NCBI GenBank assembly: GCA_036345935.2
Contig: JADWOT020001899.1
Span: forward strand, 26,687 to 90,686
Source of the DNA: Taenia hydatigena
Lineage: Eukaryota > Platyhelminthes > Cestoda > Cyclophyllidea > Taeniidae
Length of the DNA: 64,000 bases
Direction: 5' to 3'
The notes under the pieces were generated by a model. That model was not told where the DNA came from. It worked only from the letters and a program-made list of their open reading frames with translations, and ran no database searches. Of the stretch, positions 23,501-34,439 are shown in pieces. How positions within the stretch are numbered: position 1 is the stretch's first letter; every line of letters begins with the position of its first letter. A program made the translations under genes and the position numbers.

Positions 23501-24901
23501 AATAGACACTAGTCACATTGCAGATAGTTTTAGATTGGGTTGCGTAAAAAGCATGGAAATTTTGCTGGAGCTTTAACTTTTGTTTAAGCCGTTATCAGCG
23601 ATTTGAGAAGTTAGATAGTCTGACACCGGATCTGCGTCTCCTCTCTCAGCTTTTTATCATATATGGGGCAAATCCTATTAATCAGGATGCAATATCACGT
23701 AATTGAACAGTCAATGATATTTCCCAAATGCGACACATATGAGAAGTCAATTGTCTGATTTTCTTGCCCTTTAACTAGATGCCACTATTTGCTGTAAGTC
23801 ACTGAGTCCTGCAATCACAAATATTCAGGTTGCAAGGAGAATTTACTGGTGTTAATGAAAAGAACAAGCAGTGCATACGATGCAGATCAGAAAAAATATT
23901 TTTCTTTTGCTCACAATGCGATGAAACGTTGTTGTGGTGTTATGCAAGTGACCTTTGCGATATTAGTTCACATCAGTTGATGCGACGCAGACCTCGCTAA
24001 AATGCCTGTGCCGCATGTCTGTATGAACGAATTCGTCCTAAACGTCAGTTTAACTTTCTACTACACTTTCAAAGTAATTAAGGCAACCGGTGGGTGTGTA
24101 AGTGTATTAGTCCCATTTTGACTTCCAAGTTTGGCTCTGCGTCAATAATTAGTAGTTTGATTTAAAAGTCTGAGGTGTTATCACTGAAAAATCTTGTAAA
24201 ATATAAAATCTGTAAGATTTTGGCATGTATTAAATTAAAAAAAGCTGTTTAATGTTTTTTCTTGCAAGCAAACGCAGCGTTATGAATTCTTATGCAGAAA
24301 CGCGATTTTATTGTGGATGGGTGTCTTGTCATTTTGACTGTCAACGCCAACTTCTGCTTATGGTAGTTCAAGATTGGATAGTAGTAGTTAGTCACGAGAA
24401 GAAACCGCCAGGAGAGCGAGGGTACAGAAGCAGGCAGGTTGTAACCATCCGATATCCCGGATTGACTATTCTGTTAATGCTGTGATCTCGTAGACCAGTG
24501 CAAAAGCATGGATTTACAGGCTTGAACCTGAGACAAGAACAGAACACAAAATTGAGCGGACGATTACACGAAATAGGGTCGGTGAAGAGGAGTGCATTAT
24601 CCGCATATAGATATGAGGTAAAGACATTTTACTTAAACTACCGACAAAAGAAGAGATGGGAAAAGAATTTAAAGCATCTAGGTAATCGGTGCATGTCATT
24701 ATTGGTAATGCGCCATACAATCCATTGGATAGATTTTACTTAATGGTGATTGCTTCTTGAGGGTGATGTAAGCATTCGAGAATTATGGATAATAACGGTC
24801 TTGGCAAGTCGTAACCCGCGTATTGGAAAGTGTGATTAGGCTCAGGCATTGCTGTCGCTCCGGGTATAATTTTTCATGTCCTTATTTCAAAGGCACACAA
24901 A
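20525..24901. other. Intergenic, no supported gene apart from the candidate exon above
   Basis: AT-rich, with short frames only. A 60-codon ATG frame at 23330-23512 begins MKPKVALTLVVAVRGLAYG, which resembles a weak signal peptide, but no TATA box or clear donor supports it. A strong acceptor-like tract (cctttctccggctttttaaactcag, ending near 21759) leads into a frame of only 12 codons. Confidence 0.35.
20986..21525 (-). pseudogene. Candidate decayed exon, unknown product
   Basis: One minus-strand frame reads through this stretch with a single internal TGA (near 21288) and ends in a TAG. The last G of that TAG is immediately followed by GTGAGT, a perfect 5' splice site (+ strand 20980-20985). 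The middle part, with TTYTFEGKWLQDTRSN and DIFDWNDKETPLIVTTGWP, reads like a folded beta-rich domain, but I cannot name it. Both stops are one C-to-T change from a sense codon (CGA, CAG). The simplest reading is an exon of a gene that has since decayed. Alternatives are a shorter live exon starting after the TGA, or chance. Confidence 0.3.
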
Positions 24902-26535
24902 CAAAATCACTCTGCGGCGCGAATCATATGCCTATTTCTTTGAAGGCTTTTGTCACATGCTCTGCAACATGTTGCGCGATTCGCACGCAACCACACAATC
25001 TAAAAACTTGCCACAGGTTTAGAGTCATACCAGGTGCGTCGAACAATCGACCCAGTTCTTGTACATAGGTCGTGTTTTGCTGTAGACAGGTTTGAAGCGA
25101 TGTTATTTTCACATCACATGCCTCGCATCAACCATCACTAACGGCACCAAAAGGCTCTAATTGTATTTTATTGTATGAAATCATGACTTTGCAAGCAAAA
25201 TTTCACTTCGAGTCGCTGTTGTCACACTATCGCCCTTTTTTTTCTTTTTTGAGATCATGTGTAAATGTCCCCACTTATCGGTAGACAAAGCTGAGCTGAA
25301 TATTTCGTGCCTAGTACAACAGTTCAACTTAGGCTCGCAGGAGACAAACATTCCTTTATACCTCACATTATTGCTTGGAACTGGAAGATCTGGTCAAACA
25401 TATTATTCTCATTTGACTATTGTCCAAAATATGTGGTCGCTTATACTCTATTGCGTGATTCAAAAGAACCCTGTGACCTGATTCTAAAGCCATTTATTCC
25501 TTCCACGTCTTTTGGGCTCTAGCCTACTTTTGCCGAAAAATATACCATAAATCGCACTTGCCATCGGCCAGTGGCATTTCTGTTAAAAGGGAAAACAATA
25601 AACTCATACACAAGGACACCACATACTGCGAGATTAGCTACCTCTAGAATATTTGTGTCTTCTAAGCCTGGTGCATGTATTTCCTAGTCAAACCGAATTT
25701 CTTTATGGATTGGGCTATATTTCATGCTTACCAGCATTGTAGCCTTTGACATTTCCGAAGACGAAATGTTGAAAATTCTACGAAACTTAACCCCGCTTTG
25801 AAATTTAGTGCCTATAGCGCTATCATCTCTGCCTCACAAACTGCATATAAGCAGCAGAAGAGAAGTATAATGATCAAGGCGCAGCAAGACCTTTCTCGCT
25901 GTCGCACAGGCAGAATTTGACGACGGTAAAGGAATGGTCACAATCATTAAGCACAAGAGGATAAAGGGCGCTCTTGATGAAGATAAACGCAATACGACTG
26001 ATGTTATTTCTGCAAAGGAAAGAAGAATGCTAAATGTCTTGCCTTCGGACAGGAATTGGAAAAGTTTCTCTGCAAACTTTGCTAATGCTATCTTTCTAAT
26101 ACATTAAAATTTATTGGGAAGAGGGAATAAAGTAGCTCTTGGTCATCTCTCTTTCGTGAGGATCAACCGGAGCTTTAAGACTTTTCTAATCTTGACATGT
26201 GATCGTCTCCATCGCTTGTTATTCACAAAACTCGTTGAGAACCGATGTTGTTCTTTAGGTTTCGACTTATTTTGCACAATCTAGACAACATTCAGACATG
26301 TCATTTAGGTGCATGGCGCAACGCGTCAGCTGCCTCCAGGTGACACGAGACCACCCACAGTTGAGGCTCTTTTGCGAGCACGCGAAAAATATTTTTGTTG
26401 GCAATGTCAAAATATTGCTGCACTTACACAAGGCGAGTTATTGTAAGGGATTTGCACATTTGGTGGTAAAGAATAACCGGCGACTCACAAATCCCTTTTA
26501 CATTAAGCCATTACAAAGCATTCACACTACCGTAA
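24902..26535 (+). repeat. Segmental repeat R3, copy 1
   Basis: Collinear with 56684-58140 at roughly 90% identity (e.g. 'aatcatatgcctatttcttt' near 24922 and 56706; 'aagacctttctcgctgtc' near 25887 and 57681; 'ttacattaagcca' near 26498 and 58061). The homology resumes at 29320-29377 after a 2.8-kb block found only here. Short frames shared by the copies, such as the 66-codon minus-strand frame ending at 24924, show about 11 amino-acid differences and hardly any silent ones. A stop interrupts another shared frame in copy 2. I therefore read the repeat as non-coding. Confidence 0.85.
26240..26479. repeat. 235-bp segment bounded by AACCG direct repeats, missing from R3 copy 2
   Basis: AACCG at 26240-26244 and again at 26475-26479 bound sequence absent from the other copy, where a single AACCG (58038-58042) is followed directly by the shared 'cgactcacaaa'. 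This is either an insertion with a 5-bp target-site duplication or a deletion in copy 2 between 5-bp repeats. The segment has no terminal inverted repeats and no coding motif. Confidence 0.7.
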
Positions 26536-29319
26536 TCCTCGGCTAACTAGTTTTACTAGCGTTTTTGTTGATCACAACCCCCCCATTGCATACCTCATCT
26601 GTTTTGAGGCGAAAAATTCTTTCTTGCTTTTAACTTCATTGCCGTAAAAATAAGTCGTGATTTCCAATCTAATTATTTCTAAATAATGTAGATTAAGGCA
26701 GCATGTGCTTCAGTAAAAGACTTTATTTAAAAATAGATGCTAAAAGGCCTAAAGTGCTTCTCAACCACCACACATACTGGATAAAATATCACAACTACTA
26801 GGTGAAGACCTCAATTTGCACCTTCCTTGTGGGCGCTCATTGCAGTGACTTTGGTCCCTGAGTAAGGCTGAAACTAACCAAACACACAAAGGCTTATGAA
26901 TTTAAGAATAAAATGCTGTAGGAAAATTTGTATCTAGAAAATACTGCATCTGTCTGCCTGGGCTCTTTTTTGGTGCCAACATGTCACATATGCATTCTTG
27001 GTATGAAAGTGGCGGTTAGTAAATAAAGATGATTATCTTCTAATTCTCAGTTTTTACTCGAAACAAATCAACGAATCACTTAGTGGAATAAATAAAGCTA
27101 ACTTGGCGAGCACTGAAGGGCCGAAACCGCTTGCTACTTAAAAGCGCTTGTCTTTCTGAGGACTACTGCAGCTGTTATTTTTATTTTCCATTTGTTTGGC
27201 ACACATTCATTTTCAATTTTTCTGTAATATTTTTGATTAACAACGCTATTTTGTGCCACTACTTCATTCACGAAAGACTTTAAAGTTTTGACGGAAAGCA
27301 ATTCTTCACTAAGCTAAAAAATTAGAGTGAAATTGTTGTTATCATTTCGCTGGGCTATATCGGAGCTCTCAGTCGAGATTAAATTTGAGTTATTGAATTG
27401 TTGTGCACAGGTTTGTTCTCGTAAGACTTTAGCAATCCAAAGTCAGTGGTACTAGCCTATCATCTTAAAAAGAAAATTGTACATTTAAACTAGTTTGCTA
27501 TAACAAAAAAGAATCATAGAATTCTGAAGTTCAGAATGAAGCGCGAAACTTAAATTTCTTTTGAGCTGACATCTTGCAGCATTTTTACAAAATCGAAGCT
27601 CTAAATCAGATACTTTACCTGCATTTCACATTTTTGGTGTTTTCTATGCAGAGTTGACTTAACAAATGAGCTTCTCGTAGAATCGACAATCTTGTATTCA
27701 CCGCAGATATGTACATTTATTCACTAAAATATTGGTAGGCGTTTATATACTTGTGGCATCATTGAATAGGGCGAAGTCCACTGCTATGGGGTTCTAAAGT
27801 TTCGGAACGGTAAACAGAGAATTACCCTTGATTATTTTTTGTCCAGCTAACAATCCCTTTTGTATTGCGTGATTGCTTACTTAATGCCATCCGACCATTA
27901 GGCAGGCGAGTACCGAGCAGTTTGCCTGCGATGAAGCTTTGAAAGTCAGGGCTGAAGAGAAAGGAATGCTTAAGGTCGCAAGTTTTTTACTAAGAACGAC
28001 TCAACTTGTGATCTGATTTCATTGTATAATTAGAACCTTTTAGTTTTTTGTCATAAATAATAGAATATCGCTAGACCATCACTAAACAAACATGAAAATT
28101 GCAAATTATCGGGGCGAACACAAGATTAACAAATTAATGCTTGCTGGTAATATGGACTATTTTATCTTATCTTATAAAATACAGGCAGTACACGCAATGG
28201 TGTGCCAAAATATGTGGCCTCATTGTTCAAAAGTGAAACTTGTCTATTATCCTTGGGAGTCACAGAAAGGAGCAAGTGATTGAATCTCTTGTGTTATCAG
28301 ATTTCATCAGTCACGTAAGAATTCCTCCACCTTACTGCTGTCAATATTTTATTTAATTTAAACCACTTGATAAACTCAGCGTGCTGTGGCTTAATATGTC
28401 TTCTGCAAACATCTAAAGAGCTCGGCTGTTACTCACACACTTCCTAAGTAATATTATCCACAAATTACGCTGACAAATAATGGGAAGTATCTTCAGTAAT
28501 GCATCAGACCCATATAATTATCCTTAAATTTTTTTGGCGTTGTTAAGGACCTTCTGAGACTGGCAAGATGGCACACGGAATTGTTCTGTTTCAAATCCAA
28601 GCGCTTAGCATATTCGACTGACTCACTTCAAAATGGTCGAATTAAAGCGCACATAACTTTAGCGCCTCATTATTTCAGTTTCGCTGGTGTATCATTTGGC
28701 CAGGGTTCAGTCATCCATAGTCGCGCGCTTTAGAACATATGTAGTGCAGATTTCATGCTTTACCTGGGTTAGAAGTAGAGGTAATCCGAAACCCTAATTA
28801 TTTTATACAATACGAAAACTAATTGCTAATTGCTGACTTCATGTTTCTAATCAAAAGCAATTGATTGAGCTTGATTAATTGAACTGAACCGTTTGCATAC
28901 GCCTTGATGCTTACATCAATCGGGGTAAAATGATACCCATTTTGGATGACTTACAACTTGGCTTTCGTGCAAACGCCTCGAAACAGATTAGTCCATTTTA
29001 AGGCTTCTAGGCATAAAAATAGTGGCAGTCAAGTGTAAAGGCAAAAGTCTTTTCCTTCGAGGCCTTTCAGCAATCACTAAGCCTGCGTTCTCGTATTTTA
29101 AAATGAAGATAGCATGTGCTAGTGCATGAGTGATTGTTTTCCCAGCCTAATTTGCACTTCCTCCTTGAAATGTTGCAGTGATAAAGCCTTACTCAAAGGT
29201 CTATAAATAGGTGGAACGAATTTTACCAGTCAAACCGGCGTCGTGCTAAGGACTGCTACAGTTGTATTCGATTACCCACTTCGTAGTGTGCATTCATTCC
29301 TCTCATTTAGCTGGAAACC
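26536..29319. other. 2.8-kb block present only in R3 copy 1
   Basis: In copy 2 the homology jumps from the equivalent of about 26531 to the equivalent of 29320. This block was therefore inserted here or lost there. It is AT-rich with no frame over about 63 codons. Two stretches inside it look distantly alike ('ggactactgcagctgttattt...cacattcattt' near 27160 and 'ggactgctacagttgtattcg...gcattcattcc' near 29250), which hints at an old internal duplication. Confidence 0.55.
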
Positions 29320-29377
29320 CTTTAAAATATTACTGCTTGCTAGAACATAAATAAAGCGGCTATATTCGAACGACCAT
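29320..29377 (+). repeat. R3 copy 1, detached right end
   Basis: The stretch around 'tgctagaacataaataaagc' and 'ggctatattcgaacgacca' recurs almost unchanged at about 58147-58201, 160 bp upstream of the 594-residue gene. It contains an AATAAA. Confidence 0.8.
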
Positions 29378-29700
29378 TGTATGCCGTTGTTAAAGATGGC
29401 ACAGCAGAACATGTGCGCTCAATGTGCAATTGCAAATACAGAAAGGATGCAAGTACCAGTGACTAGGCATGAAATGTTTGAGTGCCATAAAAATTGTGTG
29501 CTCGTGTAAGCTTACTTGCTTCTGCTGCCAGCATGTCCAAGCATTTGCGTCTTTATTTTACTACTCATTTCGCAACAGGCATCCTCATTGTTGCAGTTCG
29601 CTCACTTATTGACTTTCTCTGCCCTTCTTAGCTTTAAATCACTTCACTCATCTCAGTCCTTCTGCTTTGATTTCTCCTTCACTTGACACTCCCTTGTAGT

Positions 29701-29886
29701 AAATGCAGATGACCTTGCCCACGCGCTGTGACGAAGCGTATCCATACAGACCTCTAGTACACTTAAGTGAAGGAACTGCACAATTGCCATCACTGCTGAT
29801 CTTCATTATTCGTCATCTTCCTCCATCTCCAAACACCTCAGCACTGCTACTAGGTCCAATTTTTCCACCCATCTCATCAAATGAGG
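29701..29886 (+). CDS. Candidate internal exon, unknown product
   Basis: A pyrimidine-rich tract ending in ...cactcccttgtag (29700) is a good acceptor, and ATGAG|GTAATG (donor at 29887) a good donor. The frame between them is open, about 61 codons, with a hydrophobic middle (LPSLLIFIIRHLPPSP). No domain is recognised and no neighbouring exon is joined with confidence. Confidence 0.22.
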
Positions 29887-29969
29887 TAATGATATATTTT
29901 TTGAAAATATTGGCTTGCCACGAATTCGTGAGTAAAGGTTTTGCTTAGGTAACGTTCGCCTTAAGGCCT

Positions 29970-30190
29970 TTACGCATGCAACATAATGGATATTAATGCC
30001 CCTCCATGTGCGCGGTAAGTCTTTGAGAGGTTCTTCTCAGAAATTGAATTGGCGCTCCCAACTTCCACATCGCTGCTGCTCATCTGTGTCAACTCATCGA
30101 TTAACCAACCGATCAATAAGAACAGCTCTTTCAAGGTTGTCGTGTATTGATTAGATAGTTTAAAAGTGGATAGGATGCAAGGCACCTGGA
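29970..30190 (-). CDS. Candidate terminal exon, unknown product
   Basis: The minus-strand sequence GTGATTCCAG just upstream is a fair acceptor. The frame that follows runs 71 codons to TAA and reads as amphipathic helix (TLKELFLLIGWLIDELTQM) followed by a Ser-rich stretch. I recognise no family. It lies on the opposite strand to the candidate at 29701, so the two cannot belong to one gene. Confidence 0.2.
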
Positions 30191-31016
30191 ATCACAGCGA
30201 TGTTTTACAGCTTTTCTTACCAGAAGAGTAGCTGGATGCCATGATAAGGGCGGTAACAAGAAAAACCAACTCAAAAGAGCGTCTCTTTGCATCTTTCCCA
30301 CTACATGACCAGCTTTTAAGTCTGGCAGAGAGGAATGTCTCTTGCTACGGATATCTTTGATGGTACAGCTCTACTGCTGGGCAGTCAGTAGAGAAACTGC
30401 ATCAACTCCGTTCATCGATTTCGACTGGGGTGCGACTTTTACAAAGCTACTCTAAGTGGGTATTTTAAATAAAACCATTGAATGTTGCCGACGCTGTGAG
30501 TCTGGCAAACTACGTCCAGAAAGCTGCTTTGAAAATGGCATTCAGTAAATGAAATGGCCCTACTTCAAATGACAGTAATGCGCAATCGCAGCCTTGAGCA
30601 GTGTAAAACTAATGCGTTTCAATTTATATGCCTTAACTTGCCTCACCTAATTGCCTCTTCAGTGTGAGCACTCGAATCTAATCCGATTCAATAAGGTCAT
30701 ACGAATGTGATAAGCCTAACCGAAGACAACCAAATGAGTAGGCACACGACTTTATATTGACTGTTGCACTGGGTAAAACACTAGTTTAAAGTAGTGTAAC
30801 ATTTAAAAGTAGTGAGTAGAGTAGCTGCGGTGGAGGTAAGCAGATGGCACGCTCACGCTAAGGGACCCAACGATGCAGCAAGAGCACTTCGTGCAATGTT
30901 TCTCCACGCCAATCTGCTCCAGTCCAGGCGCACATATGTTAGCTTAAATGGTGTCCTGTACTCTTAGCAATATGACAAGGGAATTCATTAGAGCCTTATT
31001 CCTTTCTTCTTTTTAG

Positions 31017-31138
31017 CAAAATTCCGCAACCATCATTTTGGCTACCTTGTCGTTTATGATCTTACATAGGGTCACATTTTGCAATGGGAGGTGCTTATCC
31101 CTCTTGACTCAGCTGTTCTGGATTTTTCAAAACTATGA
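31017..31138 (+). pseudogene. Possible beta-propeller exon remnant
   Basis: A strong acceptor (ttcctttcttctttttag, ending at 31016) precedes a frame reading HHFGYLVVYDLT-stop-GHILQWEVLIPLDS and ending at TGA. The 'VYDLTxGxILxW' pattern is typical of a WD40-like blade. One TAG interrupts it. A second frame from the same acceptor is open for 65 codons (to 31214) with a hydrophobic product. Both cannot be real, and neither is certain. Confidence 0.22.
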
Positions 31139-34100
31139 CTCCATGTCGACATTATTCTACTCACCAGGTTGCGCTCAGGTCTACCTGTTGCCAGTGTACA
31201 AGCATACTTCTTAGTGTAACAGATTCCCTCAGATTAATTTAATATTTTTGTTTTTCCAAGCACTTAATTCTGTTCAAAGAGCTAAAATTTTCCAGTCTAA
31301 CGTAAGCATTTAGTTCCTTTAAATATTCACATATCATTGCTACCTTCGGAGCGAAGCTGCTTCAGCTTAAAAGATTTTTACTATGAAACAAGGCAATTCA
31401 CCTACCTTCTTCATAAGCAAAGATCTACTGACTTTTAGATCAGCTTTTTCTGTTTCCATTATAGCTGAAAGTTGGATTTCCCTTAACTCATCCCCGATAG
31501 ATGCGGCCCACTAATCCATTATCTTGAAACCCCAAACTAAAAATAGGAATATTAACTTGCACAATTTAGACCTTTTGCAACTTAAAAGAACGTGACTAAC
31601 GAACGAATTAATAATTTGCATTACTTTAAATGTGGCTCTAGCGGAAAGCTTACATTGTGCTCTTCTTTTATTAGAGGAAAAATTGAATCTTTTCTAGATC
31701 CCACGTAGTAGCGATTTGGCATACACACACACTTTGTTAACATGTGTTAAAGTGACCGCATTTGCACGAACTGGTGGATTGATTAAAAGTTCAAAAGTGG
31801 TTAAGTCTAAGGCCAAATACTATTTACTTCGGACGCGGCATTGGAATGAAAAGCAAAAAAATCGAGACTACTAGAATAAGAATCCATGAGTAGAGTGCAG
31901 GGATTAGTAGGACTCGAATAAATAGCCAGATGGAGGGTATCTCACCTGCTTAAACTTTGCGTAACCCAAGCTATTACATTACTCCTCATTCACACCTACT
32001 CCAATTTAGAAGCCGCGGTACGCAGCTAGTCGGAAGCGACGACTACAGGCGATCGTGAATAAGGCACTACTAAATGGGTTGATGATGTGTGACTAAGGCC
32101 TGGATGATTCTTGTTCTCCGAATGCAAGAGAATAAAGCTCATTGAATTCTCTCAAGGGCAGTCGTTTCCATGGCGCCATGTCCATGCAAGCATTTGCCAC
32201 TCACGCGAATGCTAGGAAGGAGTTGTTTTTATCAGTAGCATCACTTGGACACCCAACTTGGCTCCCTAATGATCGCTTCCTGAAGGTGCCTTATTTGCTA
32301 TCAATTATGAGTGCGTGAAGCACCTCCACAGGGCAGTCTTGATGCTCTAACCGCCTTTAGAATAGCCCTCTGTGCTCAAAACTGCAAAAAACACTTAGCT
32401 ACGTAATGAGAGAAGGGACTCAAGGATGATGGAAGGAAAAAAAACGTTTTAAATCAGTGATTCAGAGTTGAATTAAATTTATGTACAGATAAGCAAAATC
32501 TTGTTTCCAATCAATTGCGTCTTTAATCATCCCTCTCGCCACACGTTCATTAACCTGTTCCGCAGTGGATTACTAACGCTCACTTGTGGTCCTAAGTGAC
32601 AACTGGTTGACACGTCCTTCGACTTGAGGTGGTAGAAATATATAGCGGATGCAAGATGGCATTTGAAATGCCAGCAAAGCCACCCAAAAAGGGAAAATTC
32701 TTAAAAAAAGTCACCCCAAACAACAGAATTGTAAATCACTTGAGGAGGAAGCCTTGCCAATCACTGCATATTGCGGCAGTAAATCCATCCTCACGGTGAA
32801 TTCGTGCGCGAATCTTACGAGTTTTTTCAAAAAACAGGTGACTTTAAGTGTTTCGACCGCACACTGCTTGTGGATCGAACACTCACTTTGAAGGAATAGC
32901 AGTTAGTCTCAGTGATGTGCTCATTTCCAGCCTTGGTGACCATGACTTTTGCTGGAGGAGATGTAACGGATAAGTACAATTTGAATAGATTTCCAAAGAA
33001 GTTACAATGCAATGTCCAAATATTGGCAAGTACAGTGGAGTCAATGTCACCTATTCTTCGTTCGCTTATCGAATCCAAAGAGGGACTGCGCATTAATTTC
33101 TTCAGCTTTCTCTTTCCAAAGTAAACTCTTTCCTTATTACTTTCGCATGAAAGCCGAAGAAAGACAGAACTCGGCTTGATGGTCAAGCTTGGTTATGCAT
33201 TCGTGGATACGGGACGTTCGTGCAGTAAAAATAAGACCCTTACATATTGCGTTGATGACACCTCTTCAATGTTTGAACGTACGTCTCCTTCTGGGTCAGC
33301 AGGTCAGTTCTTATAATCCTTGATGCATTTGGTGCTAGACTGATGAATCCGAAGCGCAGCAACACGAAGATCGAGGTCCTTAATTGGGCTAGCAAAGCAG
33401 TATCCAATCACTAGTTGTTGTGTCTATCAGTACAAAATTGTCATTAATTTTAGCTGACTTAATAAACACCTAATTATAGGGAGCATTCTGGTTACCATTT
33501 TATCAGTAGCGACGACGCGTCAAATAAACGATCAGTCAGAAATTAATTGGCCTATTGAAATGCCTTTTTAAAATAACATTAGTGGTTAATACCTAGGCGT
33601 CAATAGGAAGAACAAAAATTTACCTGTCATCGGACGTAGAACCTATACATGCCTTTAATAACAAATTTCTATCCAAAAGAAAGTAAAGTAGTTGAAAATG
33701 TGAAACGTACGTCCGTGAAATCAAGTGGACAATGTGCCGAGTAGAAGCGCAAATAAATGCACATGACGCAAGCATTTTGTAAAAGCAGCAAATAAACTGC
33801 GTAATGCATCTGTTTAAAAGTTAAAGCAAGTCGTTAAGTTGCCCTACGTTGCTCATCAGTTCCAAAGTCACTGGCGGTAGTAGTTCTGCCGGTGCATTAG
33901 AATCATCGCAGCACCATAAATGTGAGGGTAATGGTGAGAGAGGGCTCTGTTCTGGCAGAAAGCGACTTGTTTAAATCATTGGATACGAGCTTTAAATTTC
34001 ATGAGAATGCATCATATTTAATTGGAAAATGCTTGCCTGTGCGTTGGACATTGCTTTGCACATAACCCGGGTAGGGATAAAAAAAAACTTTTATGGCTTC

Positions 34101-34439
34101 AAATTTTGCTACTCTCTTTGCATCTCTGCATCATCTTATTACCCGCTTTGCGAAGCAACGGCTGCCAGGCATGATTTTATTTGTGCTGACATCCACCCAA
34201 AATTCAGCAGCAACGAGGTGTAAGATGAGGGGAACGGACAAGCAACTCTTGACATTCTCCTAACTTCTTTGCAAAAACACGGAGCTTGATACACCTAACA
34301 TCAAGTAAAGAGGAAATACACGCATAATAACCTATCTCAACGTTTACTTAGCGAAATGAAAGGTTCAAAATGTCATTGATACTAAGTCGCGTTCAAAGTT
34401 TACTAGAGTTATTCTATTGTTATACACAATGACCAGACA

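Larger units (their letters stand above)
29378..34439. other. Intergenic, only the weak candidates listed separately
   Basis: Besides the candidate exons above, 32827-33186 is open on both strands: a 119-codon TTG-start frame on minus, with an AAA|GTGAGT donor at about 32887, and a 70-codon frame on plus. I cannot decide which strand, if either, is coding. The remainder shows no repeats and no motif. Confidence 0.35.

Noticed and set aside
24924..25112. 62-codon minus-strand frame (KITSLQTCLQQN...) shared with 56706-56894
   Set aside because: Nearly all base differences between the two copies change the amino acid, which is the pattern of neutral, non-coding sequence. It also starts with GTG.
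25890..26106. + strand frame in R3 (AQAEFDDGKGMVTIIKHKR...)
   Set aside because: It reads well in copy 1, but copy 2 has several replacements and a premature stop, so it is not a maintained gene.
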